A DNA stretch of 64,000 bases. Source: Litomosoides sigmodontis. Taxonomy: Eukaryota > Nematoda > Chromadorea > Rhabditida > Onchocercidae. The notes beneath the pieces are model-generated. The model did no database searches and was not told the origin of the DNA. It was given only the letters and a program-made list of their open reading frames with translations. A program made the position numbers and the translations under genes. The stretch's first letter is position 1, and the number at the start of each line of letters is the position of its first letter. Location of the stretch: assembly GCA_963070105.1 (NCBI GenBank), contig OY718808.1:372001-436000 (forward strand), given 5' to 3'. Shown in pieces: positions 43,092 through 57,000 of this stretch.

Positions 43092-45114
43092 TTCAGAAAT
43101 TTATATGTGGGAAGTGAATACGAAAATTTCTACTTCACATTTCAAACACTCACATGTGACGGAAATGTTCAACACGTATAAGCTGCACGACACTAGGTTT
43201 CACTCATCTAAAAACAGCTCAAAAAAATCAAACTCAACGCACCTTGCCTACACACGTGAGCATCTTGGGATGTTCAAAAAAGAATATTATATGTCTAAGA
43301 ACCTCTCTTTCTCAATTTCTATTGAATCGCCCCACAACTAAATTTGCTCGATTCTCGACAACATCATCTCCTGAAAATGGTTCATATTCAGAACGTTCGT
43401 CAGCAGGTAGTTATGACCTGCTTTCTTTCTTTCAGCTTATCCACATTAGTTCTAGAATTACACGGCAACAACACTGAAGCTTAAAGACGGTAACTCATAC
43501 ATGTAGGTAGAATCTTCAAATGTACTCATGCAATGAAATGTAAAATTCTGCCATTTCTTAAACCGTGTATATGCAGTCATAAATATGTGAAAGTGCTGTA
43601 CATGTTGTACACGCAAAATACGTGTAGAAATAACTGGCTATACAATTATGCGGTTATGGACTGAAATTGTAGGGTAATGCGATCATAAATATGGAGGGCT
43701 GTCACGCAACTGCACACGAGTGAAACCTCAGCAAATTAGGGCGAAGCATTCGTGACTACACGTATGAAATATTACACGGTCACAAAGTATCCGCGAAGTC
43801 TTGCGCAGTAGTGCTGTCCACGTAGTACTAGCAACAATGCAAGAGATGAAGAGAGTCGATACGCAGCATTCAACGACACAGGCGATACCTTCTTTCCCTC
43901 CATTTCCCTCTCCTTTCTCTTTCCTCCCATCTCTCTCTCTCTCTTCCTCGAAAAGGAGGAGTGGCTGAAAGCGGGAAATTTCATTGTTTCGAAACATTCT
44001 GAAGAAGGAACAACTGCGACTTGAATTTCGTTGCATAAATAGGTCAAGTCAACCAAGTAACCAGTCAATCAATCGCGTGACCGTTGGTCGCACGAACATC
44101 ATTTACCTTTCTTGTCAATTTCTTATCACACCACTTCTTATCAGTCTTTATTGCGAGCTTTCGGTGGAGCCGTTTAGCAGGGAAACCTTAAGCGCACAAA
44201 TACGCAAAAATTGACCTCGAAAACCTTGACTCTTTGTCTCATTGCTGCTACTCTTAACTGGCGGATTATGCAGCATGAAGCACACACACACACACAGACA
44301 TAGACACACGCACGCACACACGCACGCACACACGCACATGTGCGACAGTATTGTTTCGGGAAGGATGACAGCAAGCGTCCGGTTGTTTGTACTTCAGCGG
44401 AAACGAAGGTATGTGATACTAAAGGTCTGCTAAAGTGAGCCTTTCAAGCTGCTTCGTCACCAGCTGTCATCACCGTCATAACTATCTATCAGCGGTCATC
44501 GTCAGTTGCCCTTTCCTTGCTTTCTGTGAGACTCATCCATAGGGTCTTCTCGATAAGCACTCCTCAGTCGTTGTCACACACATTGGAAAAAAAGATTTAT
44601 TTTTCAACAAATCTCAAAATATCAAAAAGAATGGGAAAACGCTTCAGTGTTGCAGCAGCACGGTACTTCGGAAATTCCTTTCGTTCATCAGTGGCAGTGT
44701 TGATGTGCGCGTGCGTGCTCCTTCTACGTAAAAAGGCAAGCTGTGTCGAGGAATCCTGTCCAATGGCTAACTTCTCCGTTGGGCACCTCCACCACTACGT
44801 GAAGTAAACTTTTGAAACCGAATGTACCACTTTCTTCCGACCCTTTCTCTTTTAAGAAGTGTGCGTTAGCAATAAATGTTAATTTAATTATAAATCAATG
44901 TGATATGGAATGTCAATGAGTTATGGTGCAAATGTTGTCGAGCTGAGTGATATTTTCCTCAGGGAATTCCGGTAGCTTGTCACACTCCCTGCCGAAGGTC
45001 TGCAAGAAATGAAGTAATCAGTTACATTAACTATTCGATAAATGTGGGAAAATCGGAAATTATAAAGGAAATATCGCTTATTGAACATAACTGAGAATTA
45101 AATGGAAATTTGAC
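43092..45114. other. No supported gene; short repeats and one small ORF
   Basis: Holds a (CT)n tract near 43929-43946 and a CA/CG-containing tract at 44280-44339. A small plus-strand frame at 44631-44807 (MGKRFSVAAARYFGNSF, with a hydrophobic core VAVLMCACVLLL; 58 residues) starts in a purine-rich context but has no known relative. Confidence 0.4.
44280..44339. repeat. (CA)n / CACGCA microsatellite
   Basis: Imperfect CA repeat interrupted by GACATAGACA and three CGCACG steps. It generates Cys/Val or His/Thr open frames on both strands that are not genes. Confidence 0.95.
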
Positions 45115-48100
45115 TTAATTATGCAATTCAAACTTAGCATACTTCTTCGCTATGTTTCTCTGTTGTCGCTCGATGGGATGAAAGAGTGTCGGGAGAATGT
45201 CATCGGAAGATTCACTCTTTTTGGTTAGGGCGGTAATTGTCGCAGCGGTTGTAGGCTTCGTAGTTGCAGCAACAGTTGTGATAATAGGCTTGACTTCTTG
45301 CACCGGCACAACTAGAATAATTTTAAATAGATGGCAGAGGAAAAAAGAAGACAATTTAATTCAAACAAAGAAAGGAATTTGTTACTAAATTACATGTTTT
45401 CTAGCGTTCCGTTTTCTGCTGAACCCAAAAAAGAGCCCAAAAGTGGTAATATTTGTAATTTATTACAAATCTAATAATTGAAGAACATCACTTAATCATT
45501 CCTTTAGCCTTACGGATTAAACAGAGAAGAAAAACAGAAACAACCTTTTGGGAATTGTTTGTTAACTCTCTCCTTCGGAGGTAATGGTGGTCCAGCAGTA
45601 GTTCTGGGCTCGTTATCACCGCGATAGAGATTGGACTCACTTGAGCTCTCATTAATACCTCGAATAACATTGCGCACTTCATCTTCCTCATCATCTCTTA
45701 CCTGAAACTCACATTTGGTATATCAATCGTTGTTGTGCAAATAATAAGTACTCATTTATGATAGAGAGATGAATAAAATTTATTTCAACAAAATTATATT
45801 CCGTACATTACCCACACTTTTGGTGTGGCACATTCGCAGTCCTATCACGCAAGCAAAAAATATAATAAATTACTAGTAGACTTTGGATTCTTAATCTAAA
45901 TATTGCTCTTAAAAACGGTGAATGATTACATTGAATTCGAATCGAACAGTATTCGTATTAATCAGATGCATAAGAATTTCGATCATTTTAAAGAAGCAAA
46001 CATCTGGCTTAAATTAAAATAAGTGATATGGTATTCAGTCAGCAAATACTGTATGTAGCAGAAAAAGTAATTTAAAACAGGTAGGGAAGATTTGTACAGT
46101 AATTCATTTGGCGAACCTTTAATTGTTGCGATGTTTCGTCGGAATCCAACCTATGTTTTGGCTCATCCAATTCGATATTTGCTTGTAAATTCCATTGAAC
46201 ACGTCCTGGTGGCTTGTCGCGTTTTTTCAACTTTCGATTGTCACTATCATGTTGTCCAACATACTGTAATGTATTCACGAACGTATCACTCATCTGTCTG
46301 TGTTATGGTCAAAAAGATCTCTTTTTCATAAAACAATTCGTAGGACAGTGTTGAGTACTGTAAACAATTATTTCTATTAAATTTTATTGAAGTTTGCAAC
46401 AACCTGCTGAAAGCTACCACCCCAAGTGGTATAGCGCCAAAGACCGTTCTCTTTTGCATCTCGCACCCTTTTGCTGCATTCCTCGAACTGTCTAATTCGT
46501 CTTAACCGTTCATTTTGGTATTCCTTTTAAAATTTACAAATTAACATTTCCCTTAATTTATTTAACTGTTCAAATTGTACATGAATTTTGTGATATTATT
46601 CCAGCATACAAAGTGGGAAAATGCGGTAAACTTCAACTTTACCGCCGAATATCATATCGCGTCTACTAAAATTCATTAGATATTTCTTGGATAATGGAAA
46701 TGCTTGCTAGATAAATTGTGGACAATTTCATTTTGTCAGTAAAAACTGAATATTTATAAGTAAAAATCAAATATACTTAACGCAATTTATAAATAGAAAT
46801 TTTCTTAAATTTATTTTGAAAAATTGCTTAATTTTATCGTTTCTCAAATAAACAGTTCCATTCATTCAATCATTCGAACGGAAAAAAAGGATGGAAAATG
46901 AAAAAGCCAACAAACTAATGCAGAGCAACTGAAGAACCAAAAAAATAAAACAAATCAATCAAATGACTTTTGAAAATTAGCGAAATTTGTGAAAAATACA
47001 AATAAAATGATAAGAGCTATAAATAATTATGAAATTTAGATTTTCTTCTCAAACTCTTCAAGTTTTGGGGGGACAAAAACGCAGGATTCAATTCAATTTT
47101 AAAAACTTCAAAAACAACAATAGAAGTTTAATTGTTCACTTGCAAAAATTCCTGGCGTGCCTTTGTCTTTACGCTGGTACTATAAGCGCTTGATAAATGA
47201 ATGAATCGTTGGTGTTATTAGGAACTTCTCAACTTTCTTTGATAATATTAATAAAAAATTGATAAAACAGAACTGATAATGATAAATTGGTAAAATATTG
47301 ATATCAATAAACTTCAACTTAAAAATTTAACAATATAGTATTACGTGACATTTTTCTTTCATTTTTGTTAAACACAAAAATTACTGCTTACGGAAAGGAA
47401 CGTAAGACATTTTCATACGACACTCTGTGTTTTCCGAATTGAAGAATCGTGCTTCATTTTACACTTATCCTCCCTCTTTTCGTTTTAAATTACATGGAAT
47501 TATTAGGAACACTTTTTTAATTAATAAAGATTACGTTCTTTCATCGCTTTCTGGTCAATAAAAAATAAAAGATTGCCTGCAAATGTAGACAGCATTTAAT
47601 GACGGTGAAAAAGATGTAAAGTTGAAATGCGGCAAGGATAAGTAATAATGTTGCCAACCACATCCGTTCTAACAAAGCCGTAATCTGCAAATAAAAATAA
47701 AATTTAAAAGATTTTATTTTTAAATATTCTTTTCAATTAGAAAGAATAAACGATCTGCGATTGTGGTAATTGGTTCTCTTAAGTATCAGATTTTTTATCA
47801 AATTTTAGTAATTGCATTTCAAAAATCTATTTGAGGATGATACGATAGCTTCAATTCTTGACAATGCAATATGAGATTCATACCGTGCAAATTAATTAAT
47901 TAATGCATTTTATTTTTATTTTTTCTCCCTCTTTTCTTTCAAATTAATATCAGCGAATCATTTGCTCTTCCTGTTGAAGTGCAAAAATTGAAAATGAGGA
48001 AAAAATTCGAAAAATCGATCAGAGTTGAAAAAGCTTTTTTTTTCTTGCAAAACTTTGCACGTTTCAAATGTGCGCTTTTTTTGAGTATTCTAAACAGCTG

Positions 48101-49937
48101 TCCAGCAATTTCCAAACTTTGGAAGATTTCTCATAAAAACCATAATTATTTGTTAATGATACCAACAGTGATTTTGAATTACAACAGAAGTAGTTTTAGA
48201 TAGGAAAGACTCATTAAAAATTGTTTAAATTAATTGCAATTAAATTTAAGAAGCAACAGCAATAAAGACTTATCCAACAATTACCATTTTATTTTAAGTA
48301 TTTTCAATGTAATTGATATTCATTTTTGCATATAAAAAAATTGAATATTATAGCGCACATATAAGCACATGTAAAATGTAAACTGTTTAACTTTTCCGAA
48401 ACATACCTGTGGAAGAAAAATGATAAATTAATTGGAAATGAAACTGAGATTATTCTCAATGCTTTAAACATTTCAGTTATCAATTAATGCTGTTCAATCT
48501 GACATGCAGCAAAAATCCGCATAATTTCGAAAACATTGAAAAGCTATCCAAATCTCTCCGGCAAACTAAAATTTCAAGAAATCCGTAAAGAACTAACGTC
48601 GAAAGCTTCCCTCCGTTTGTATAAATCGACGTAAAAATAGCTTCGTGCATAGAAGAAGAAGTAGGCAAGTGATGAAATTAAAAAAACACCTTGAATTAGC
48701 AAATGCGGTAGTAGTAAAAACGGCGATTTGATCAAAATACCAAGAAATAACAGTAGCACCTGAAATACAAATGCAATAAATATCTGTTATGATGTTGTCA
48801 ATTAAAAAAAATTCTTTCAAAAATATTGAAATTTTGACAAACAACGAAGAGTTACATAAATTTAACCAAATGGAATAAAATTTTGAAAGCAAACTAAAAG
48901 ATGTAATTAGCTTCTGCTGTTTTTTTACTGCTTTCATCTCAAATAAAAATAATTTAACCATGAAACTTAGGCGTTAATAAATAAATTGATTTCATTAAAT
49001 TAATTCCTAAGTATAATAAATTTTATTTTTGACAAAGTTAATTATTGGAAGGAACATACGCATATTGCAACTGTAAATAATAGCAAAGCAATGAAATAAT
49101 CGCCGGCCAATGTCCAATCAAATTTCAACGACTTGCAGTCTCGAAATAATCTTCAATGGCACATTTGAATTGACCCATCAAAATCACATCTCTTCTACCA
49201 TTTAAAATTAAATTTCATTTTATGTTTAATTTTAATTTCTTCACTTAAATTAAATGTCATTTTAATTTATCAGCGTGGTGCTTTCGTGAATTTGAAATTG
49301 CATTTTAAACAATTTCAAAAAGTTAATCAAAATTCCACTCATTGAAACCGTTGATTAAATGAGCAAATAATTTTGTTTTTTTTGATGTCAAGAATTTCTC
49401 TGTCCCATTGTCGACGAACACGCCCGAACTGTTCTTTGTGAAGTAAACGAGCATTTTTCACCGATGTAAAACCTAATTTTTCTTCCTTTCCTCTCCAACA
49501 AATTTTCGGATTATCGTCCTTTTTCCGTACGAAAAAAATGTTAACATTTTTTAATCCTTTTCTTTGAAAAACAGCAATAATCTTAAATTCGCTAGACACT
49601 GTTCGCTCATTTCAGTTTCATATTACATGAATTTAATTTAATTGCAAAATTTTTAGTTCAAGCTGGAACTTTTGCTAATTCGTTTAAACTTGGAGAAAAT
49701 GATAGAATAAGCGGTAGCATTTGAAGAGCATACGACGATTTACCTGAGTGTGAATTCATGGCCACAATTGAATTTACGACTCCTACTGATTTGCGTGAAG
49801 ATGCCGCTCAAAATGAGCGCAACAGCGACGAGCTCTATCAGTCCCAAAATGACAGTGCCGCATTTGATGTGCCAGCAGTTGCAACATGTCCTCACTTCTT
49901 TTGCGGCTGCAAGTGCGGCACGCTGCGTTGTGGCCAT
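45115..49937 (-). CDS. LAPTM4-like four-transmembrane protein with long cytoplasmic tail
   Basis: Eight exons: 49937-49744, 49150-49060, 48759-48598, 47684-47577, 46523-46404, 46293-46117, 45701-45545 and 45311-45115; phases consistent; 401 residues. The start MATTQRAALAAAKE leads to CCNCWHIKCGTVILG, matching the CC.C..(V/I)..GT.ILG motif that opens LAPTM4 proteins. TM segments lie near residues 28-48, 83-105, 114-134 and 157-178; the last, followed by the CC and EYQNERLRR region, resembles LAPTM4 TM4. LAPTM4 proteins sit in late endosomes and lysosomes. Here the tail is about 220 residues against 40-60 in LAPTM4A/B. It is rich in charged residues, includes GLWRYTTWGGSF, an acidic block DDEEDE and PPLPPK (322-327), a possible SH3 or WW ligand. 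The intron after exon 4 uses a GC donor (CAG|GCAATC). The exon 2 acceptor (TTGAAG) is weak. Confidence 0.9.
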
Positions 49938-52900
49938 TTTCGTTGTTAGGCATATAATTGCAGTAATTGTCGGCACTACATAGGCCTGAAGGATCAATGG
50001 AACAGTAATGTACGGCACCGATAAGATTACGTGAAGTAAGTAAATATGGAAATGTTCAGCTAAAACTGTTAGCTTCTTCCACTTATTCATCTAAAGAGCC
50101 ACTTGTGAAATTAATCCAAAAATCTATTCTCAGACATTTTTTACAGCAATTGAAAGTTGCAGTTTTGATGAATCGATTGTTTGCGAGGTAGTCATATCAG
50201 ATAATGCAAATTTTTTCCTTTGCTAGCATTACTGGAAAACGTCAGACGGAAGAAGCAATAAATGGAAATTGAAATTGCGAGCAACAAGTTCATGAGAAAT
50301 GAATTAAATCTTTGAAATCTGCAATTCATATAGAACCTACTAAAAGTAAGTGAGTATGTTGGATGAATTCTGCTAAAGTAAGTAGTGAGAATCATCGGAG
50401 TAGGGGAGAACTAAAAGTTAGAAATCTTAAATTAATTAATTAAACAAGCTGATTCAATGCTGATGAATGTAGTTTGCCAATTATCTGGAAAATTTTCCAA
50501 ATTTTCCTATGAAATGCATAATATTTGGTAGATTTGTAAAATTTACAGAGAAGTTTTGATTTGTTTCGAATTTAGAAAAGAAATTGAATTAATTTTTTCG
50601 TTTCTCCATACACAACGCTCCTATTTTTATTGGAAGAAAGGAGGGAAAATAAAGGGTTGACGCTAAGAGAACAAATTTTTCGTATTTTTTTTAGGAGAGA
50701 AATTTCGGATAGCAAAAGTTACAAAAGAAAAAAAAACACGCCATTTCTCATTTATCTTCGCTTTCAGTTTTAGCTTTAATTACTTAATCGTTAAGCGCAG
50801 CTGTTTAATTGACATCAAAGAATCCTCCACGCTGTTGTTGTTTACAGCGGAGGGGGAAGGGTGGAGGAGAGAGAACTGAGAAGAGTAATCCTTTCAACTC
50901 ATTCACTTCGTTTTTCCAAGTATTTGAATATCAAAAAGAAAGCATTTCTATCGGAAAAGAGTGCTTCACTCATTTTGGCATTTTCATGTTTTGCTTATGA
51001 TGGATATTTCGTTCACTCAGTCTGTCGCTATCGATAATCAATCACTGATATCAGCAACGGTCAGTCGTTACTTGGGGATGGCGTGTAATGAGGATGACAG
51101 TGAAAGTGATCGGTTGGTATCAGTGAAGCGATCTGAAAATGTACTATTAAATTCCTCATATTTCATTTTCCTCTTCACTGATGCCTTTTTTGTGTAAATT
51201 TTACAACTAATCTTTGCTAAATGAGGCAATCGTAAGTAGGAAGAATGGGAAAACAGAAGAGGGAGAGAGAGGGAGAGAGAGAGAGAGAGAGCGAGAAAAG
51301 GGAGGCAAGCAAAGTTGAAACCAATTATGATCCGTTATTCATTATTGCTATAATTATTATCATCCATATCACTACAACGATCGTTCCGCTCGCCACCTCT
51401 TCACTAAACTTATCCGCTATTTCCATCACTTTCCGCTTCTCTTCCTCCACAGCAATTGCTGTTAAAAGAACTACGCGTAATAAATAATGCGACGGTTCGC
51501 AAGAAAAATACGAGAAGTTCGGGAAAACGAGCAACTGAAATGCTTCGTAGTTGTCCGGCGATATCACTGAGTAAATATCTCATTTACTAATTATTCGTTC
51601 AAAAGGAAATAAGCATGAAATTTCCACCCATTGGAGCTCTTATACAGCGTGTCTTCGTTGAATTACCGCTGAGCAGGAGGAAAGAAAACAAAAATTAACT
51701 CATTACGTCTTTCTTTGCATAGCAAAATTAAATTGAATTGGTGTAATTTTGGAAAAAAATGAGAAAAAAAGCAAACATACAAAAATATCATAGTTGGTGA
51801 TGGAAAATGAATTGGAGCTCTTCAAATATTTCAAACAATTGAAGGACAATTTGCATAAGCTGGGAGGGCAAGTTATTAGGCGTTTCGAAAAGACAAGAAT
51901 TAAATATAGAAGTGATAAAGCAGATCTCTGCTAAAAAAACATTAGAAATTCGTGATGATTCGGTTGCAAATGAAGGGTTGGTGAGGAATCAAGGGATATT
52001 GGAAATGAAAGATTTAAGGCGAACTATACAAGCAATGCTGGATGCGATGGGTGGATATCAAAGGAGTGAAATGCAGGGAAGAGTTAAGTGATGAGGCATC
52101 GCTTGGTGCCAGTTCCTTCATTTGAGGGAAATAGAATTCACATTGTAAATTGCGATCTTTAAAGAGCTGATGATGAACTTCTCGTCCAACTTTCTTCAAA
52201 CCATCGATCAAACTTGCTAATGTTCGTCCATCTCATCTTCATCTTGTAACGACAATGGTTACGATAAATATTAACCAGCTGCTATGCTTCCTTTCAATTA
52301 AACGAATGATTTTCATTACATTTCAAAATATTTGAATTTTGATCAAAGTTTCACTTTCATCTTTGCATCAATTCTCTTTATAGAATAATATAAATTGTGA
52401 TCAATTACATTTAACAAAATCTGTGATTGGCAATTTATCAATGAGCAATAGTAATCCTCCAAGCTTGGGACAACAGAAACAAGAGCAGGAACGAACTCTA
52501 ACTTGTGTATTATTTTATTTTAAATGAAAAAGTATTGCTAATTAAATTACAAGGAAAAGGAAATATCGGCAAACATCATACACTTCCTGCGCAGGGTTAT
52601 TTTTTCATAGTTAATCTCTACACTTGATATGGAATTTGAAAAGTTTTATTTCAAAGTGAACAACGGCCACAAGAAACCATATATCTAATACGGCTGTTCA
52701 ACCGGAAAACCCCGATGTTTTGAAAAATATCGGAACTGTGAGAGGGGAGAGTTTTGTTATGTCGACTAAGCTTCATTGCTTTAGGTTTTATTTAAATTAC
52801 GAGCAGTTTCACTCCACAAATGAGTGAAGCTTTTAGCTGCAACTGAAGCTAAATCAAAATTTGATTAAAAATTAGTTAAATCAACCATGGTTGTTGAAAA

Positions 52901-53766
52901 AATCAATACGTCATGAGAACCTAAATTCACCCGCTGTGAAAAAATGCGGCCCCTTCAAAGGTATATCCTCAAAAGGGCCATTTTTTTTCCCTTTGCCATT
53001 TCATTTTTCTAGTATATGATTGGTATGAGAGTAGGAAGACAAAAAGGAAAGAAGCTATAATTGAAAATTAAATTTAAATAGCAAAAAGTTTATTGTTATC
53101 TGGTAATTCAAATAAATTTTTTTTGAATGATTTAATATTGAAAATTTCTTTTGTTTTCGTTTTCTCTTGGAAGTTTTAGAAGGTGAAAGAAAGAAGGATT
53201 CATTGCAAAGAGGTGATAAGATCAATTATCAATGATTAATGTGATAAATTTCGTATTTTAATTTCGGTGTTGAAGGTTGCCGCTTTTTTCAAAATTTCAT
53301 CATAACTTGGACAATGCTACTTGTGCCTCTTCCACTGCTTTCGGTCCATTGTGCTATAAGGAGAATTGAAATTTTAGATTTTTAAATTAAGTTTTGAATT
53401 ATGAGGAACTATCGTAGTTTTAATAAAACCCACGGATTTTGCGGAGTGCTTTCGTCGTAATTTATTATGCAAGCATTTAACAATGAAAAAATTTCCTCTT
53501 TATTTTTGAAGATACTTGAAATTTTTCAAAAAAGAAAAACCAAGGTAAAGTTCATATGAAGAAGGAGGAAGTGATAGAAGCGAAAAACTGATAATAACTG
53601 TGAATGTTATAAATAGAATTTGAGAAATGAGGAATGGAAGGAGAGATAACAAACGTCAGTTCGAAGTACGAGTTCCTGAGCAAAAATGATCAAATATCAT
53701 AATTAAATTTAACGCATGCTTGTTTATCATATAGTGTGGTGGAGGAAAACTTTATTTTAAAATTTC
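49938..53766. other. No recognised gene
   Basis: Contains the LAPTM4-like promoter region and a (GA)n tract at about 51262-51292. Open frames such as 50961-51197 (+) and 51245-51487 (+) lack homology and splice support. Confidence 0.45.
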
Positions 53767-54057
53767 TCACGAACATTTTCCACGTCTTTGATCATCAGAG
53801 GGGAAGGAAGAATTGGTCCTTTCTTTGCTGGCTACTGGCTGATCGAAGCATTTTACTAATTCGCTAGGCGCATATCCAAACCGTAATGCTTGACCAAAAT
53901 TCACAACATTGTAGAGAAGCAAATCAGCAAGCAGTGGCCATAACCTTCTCCTTCGCTCCTTTCTCTGAGTTTGACGAGGGTCGGCATGAATGATTCTGAA
54001 TCCAAATGAACAAAAACGAATTGAAATATTATAATTTGCAACTTCCGCTTGCTTCAT
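53767..54057 (-). CDS. ORF related to the decayed copy at 16.5 kb (unrecognised)
   Basis: Open frame of 96 codons on the minus strand in locally GC-richer DNA. After a TCAAACTCAG acceptor-like site it reads RRRLWPLLADLLLYNVVNF, then ALRFGYAPSELVKCFDQPV and a Ser-rich basic end. A diverged, frame-broken relative lies at 16490-16640. Shared protein-level similarity with a broken copy suggests that the sequence was once coding. Whether this copy is an active last exon, a pseudogene or part of a dispersed element is unknown. Upstream on the same strand, 54060-54130 could add coding sequence (ISESAIGRVRWEHEG) in another frame. Confidence 0.35.
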   Translation of the reverse strand: MKQAEVANYNISIRFCSFGFRIIHADPRQTQRKERRRRLWPLLADLLLYNVVNFGQALRFGYAPSELVKCFDQPVASKERTNSSFPSDDQRRGKCS

Positions 54058-57000
54058 CCACGCTACTCTCTTCCACTGCTATGGAGGGCCTTCATGTTCC
54101 CAGCGAACGCGACCAATTGCGGATTCTGAGATTTCGTTCACGCACGGCAAGCAAACATTAAAACAACGAGAAATAAAATTTTCGCATTGTAAGTTGTCGA
54201 TTGCACCTCATTGAAGCGTTCCTTCTCTTTCAGAACTGTTAGCTAACCTTTCATAATTTTTGTGATAACCTTTGAAGCTCAGTTGTATTGTATTTCGCGA
54301 GAAGTTAAACGGAATTCCTCATTACCAATGTTTTCCAAAAGACTTAAAATTACTGCGATTTAAGTGAAATGTCAAATGGAAGAACCGCCGCTATCTCTAA
54401 ATTTTACAAAACTTTTAGCATTTTTTGCCAATTGCTGTATGAATTTCGCACGTACAAATTCGAGCAATTTCAAAATTCTCAGAAGCAGAAGAATGAACAC
54501 GTCAATGAATGCCATATCACTGAGATGGAAAAGAAACGATGATGGATGATGACGTGCTCGAGGCAGTTTTGAAAATTTTTAGAAGTTGCCATTCTTTTCA
54601 AATCTTTCTTCTCTTAAACATTTCATCATTGTTTTTAGACATCTAAAAACTGTCCATCCAGTGAAGTACAGCATTTTTGAAAACGAATGTGAGGACCTTA
54701 CTAATTTCATTCTCAGTTTTTTCTTTCCAAACTCTTTATTGCTTCTTTCAACTCTATCACTTCGCATCCTGAAATTCTCTTTCCCTTTTCCTGCAAATCC
54801 TTAAGAAAGAAATCGATGGCTTATAGATGCACGGACAAACAATTTATGAATTCTCTTTGTATAATTTTTTCACGGAAAAATAACAGTAATAACTTTTAGT
54901 GTAAAATCTTTGATATAAATAAGACTTAAATTAGCAATTTTTTAAATTCAGTTGTTTTAATTTGAGGAAAAATTTGATTTCTCAATTTTGATAAATTCCT
55001 GGGCAATAATCTGTCTATTAATTTGAAAAGTAAGCAAAAGTGAATAATATATTGAAGTGATAATTAGGAAATCTTAATTCAAATTATGGGGAGAGAAAAT
55101 TGCTTTGAACATTTGAAAAGGGTTATTTTTGCAACTGTTTGGAATAAATAATGGATGGACGATAACACACCTAAACACTTCAAGAGCACCTGAAAAGTAA
55201 GAAATCGATGATTTAATAAAAACAATGAAAATACCATCATCAAATCGTTAAAAATTAAGCAAAAATAGGATTAAACAGTGTTGCGGTGCTTAAAAAGAAA
55301 GTAATTCAAACTTTAAATGTCACATTAACCTGTCAATTTGATACAACAAACTGTTTGCTGAGACTGAGCGACCCAACGGTTGGATTATTATTGCATCGAA
55401 GGACAATGGTCGTAATGGCGAATTATTACGCTTATTTATTTTTATAACAATTTCGACTCGTCGAAATTTCTCCGTAGTTTCAATTGCTTACTTATGACAA
55501 ATGAAATTTAGTAGCTTTTTCTATGAGAAATGTTTAATTTATGCTTTATATAAAATAATATTGGATAAATTAATTTTGTTTTCTGTTTCATTGTTTTCTT
55601 GTAACAGTAATAATAAGACGAAAATCACGCAACTTCTACACTTTAATACTTATTAAATTGATAGAAATTACGAACGGAAAATTAAAATTTCTAAATGCGA
55701 TAAGATGAAAAAGGACTGCTTTTCATCCGAACATTTGACATTTGAATTTATTTAATGACCCGCAGTGCCCTTTGTACCATTTGTTTTCTCTAAACTTGCA
55801 GATGAATTATTTGCGGTTCGTTCGCAATGAATTTTAAAAACAAAAAACCAATTGTCATTTACCAGCCGTTCCGTTGTTGGTTTCCGCACTCATCTCTGAA
55901 AATTGATTGAAACAGATTTCCCTTCCACACAAGATTTTTTGGACGAAATGAATTAATTTGCAATCTTCAATTTCAACATTTATGAACAGCTAGATTTGAA
56001 CTTTGTTGCTATGTGTTAGTTCAGTCAATTTGCGACAATTATTTTTTTGGCAACAAACCAACTTTTCAGCTCATTTTTCTAGATTTATTTTTTAAAATAT
56101 AAAAAGTAACTTGCTAACGCATAAACTAAGCATTTGCTATAAGGCAGTTTGATCAAACAATGTGCAAATTCCTTAGCATCCTAAGGGCAAATTTTACTAC
56201 GTGCGATTTTGAACGAATTTACTTTCAGAAATTTCAATTATACAGACTTTAGCGAAAAGGAATTTGATTTCACTCTTCAAAATGAAACATTTAGGACAAA
56301 ATTCCTTACTATTTTATTTTTTTTTAAATTCCCGAAAAAAATAAAGTCATTGAATGATCGAAGTCCTATTTATTCATACCTATTGCTCGATCGATTCCGT
56401 CCTCTCTCTTTCTAAAATTGTTTTTAAAAATATGTGAACTTTGAATGGCTGCACTGGAGAGAGGGAAAAATTCATTTCAAAAACAAAAAGGAGAAAACAT
56501 GTTTGAAAGAATGCAAGAAAACGGGACATTTCAAACTTTCACTATTTATTGCCTTCAACTGTTTCATTAGCGGATCGGCTATAATGACCGGTCTTTTTTT
56601 TACGATTTATCAGTTGCGATCTTTTGTAAAAATTGCAAATGTTAGTGGAAGATAAATTACGGATAATTAAACTCAATCGAATTTTAATCTTTTATTCCTT
56701 CTCAACTAATAAAGTGTATTTCGTGAATGAGACATGACTAAGTAGCAGCAGTGCGTGAAGTAAATTCTTTGAAAATTACTGAATCTTCTACAGCGACTAA
56801 TTCATGAAATTTTTCATGTTGACAAGATTTTAGAGATGAACAAATAAAGTTATAACTTCTTGAGGAAGTGAAGATGAATGGATTTCTTTCTCGGCGTTTT
56901 TAAATCAGATTAGTTTTTATCTTGGCCTACTAACAGAAAATATCGTAACATCGGAAGTGACGCAATTTCCTTCATTTTGGATTATTTTGAAATTATTCGT

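Noticed and set aside
43728..44068. Minus-strand ORFs of ~100 codons
   Set aside because: Cross a CT/GA tract giving Arg-Glu runs; no homology or splice support.
44148..44433. Cys/Val and His/Thr ORFs
   Set aside because: Generated by the CA microsatellite.
49750..49983. Plus-strand ORFs over LAPTM4-like exon 1
   Set aside because: Shadows of the minus-strand exon carrying the CCNCWHIKCGTVILG motif.
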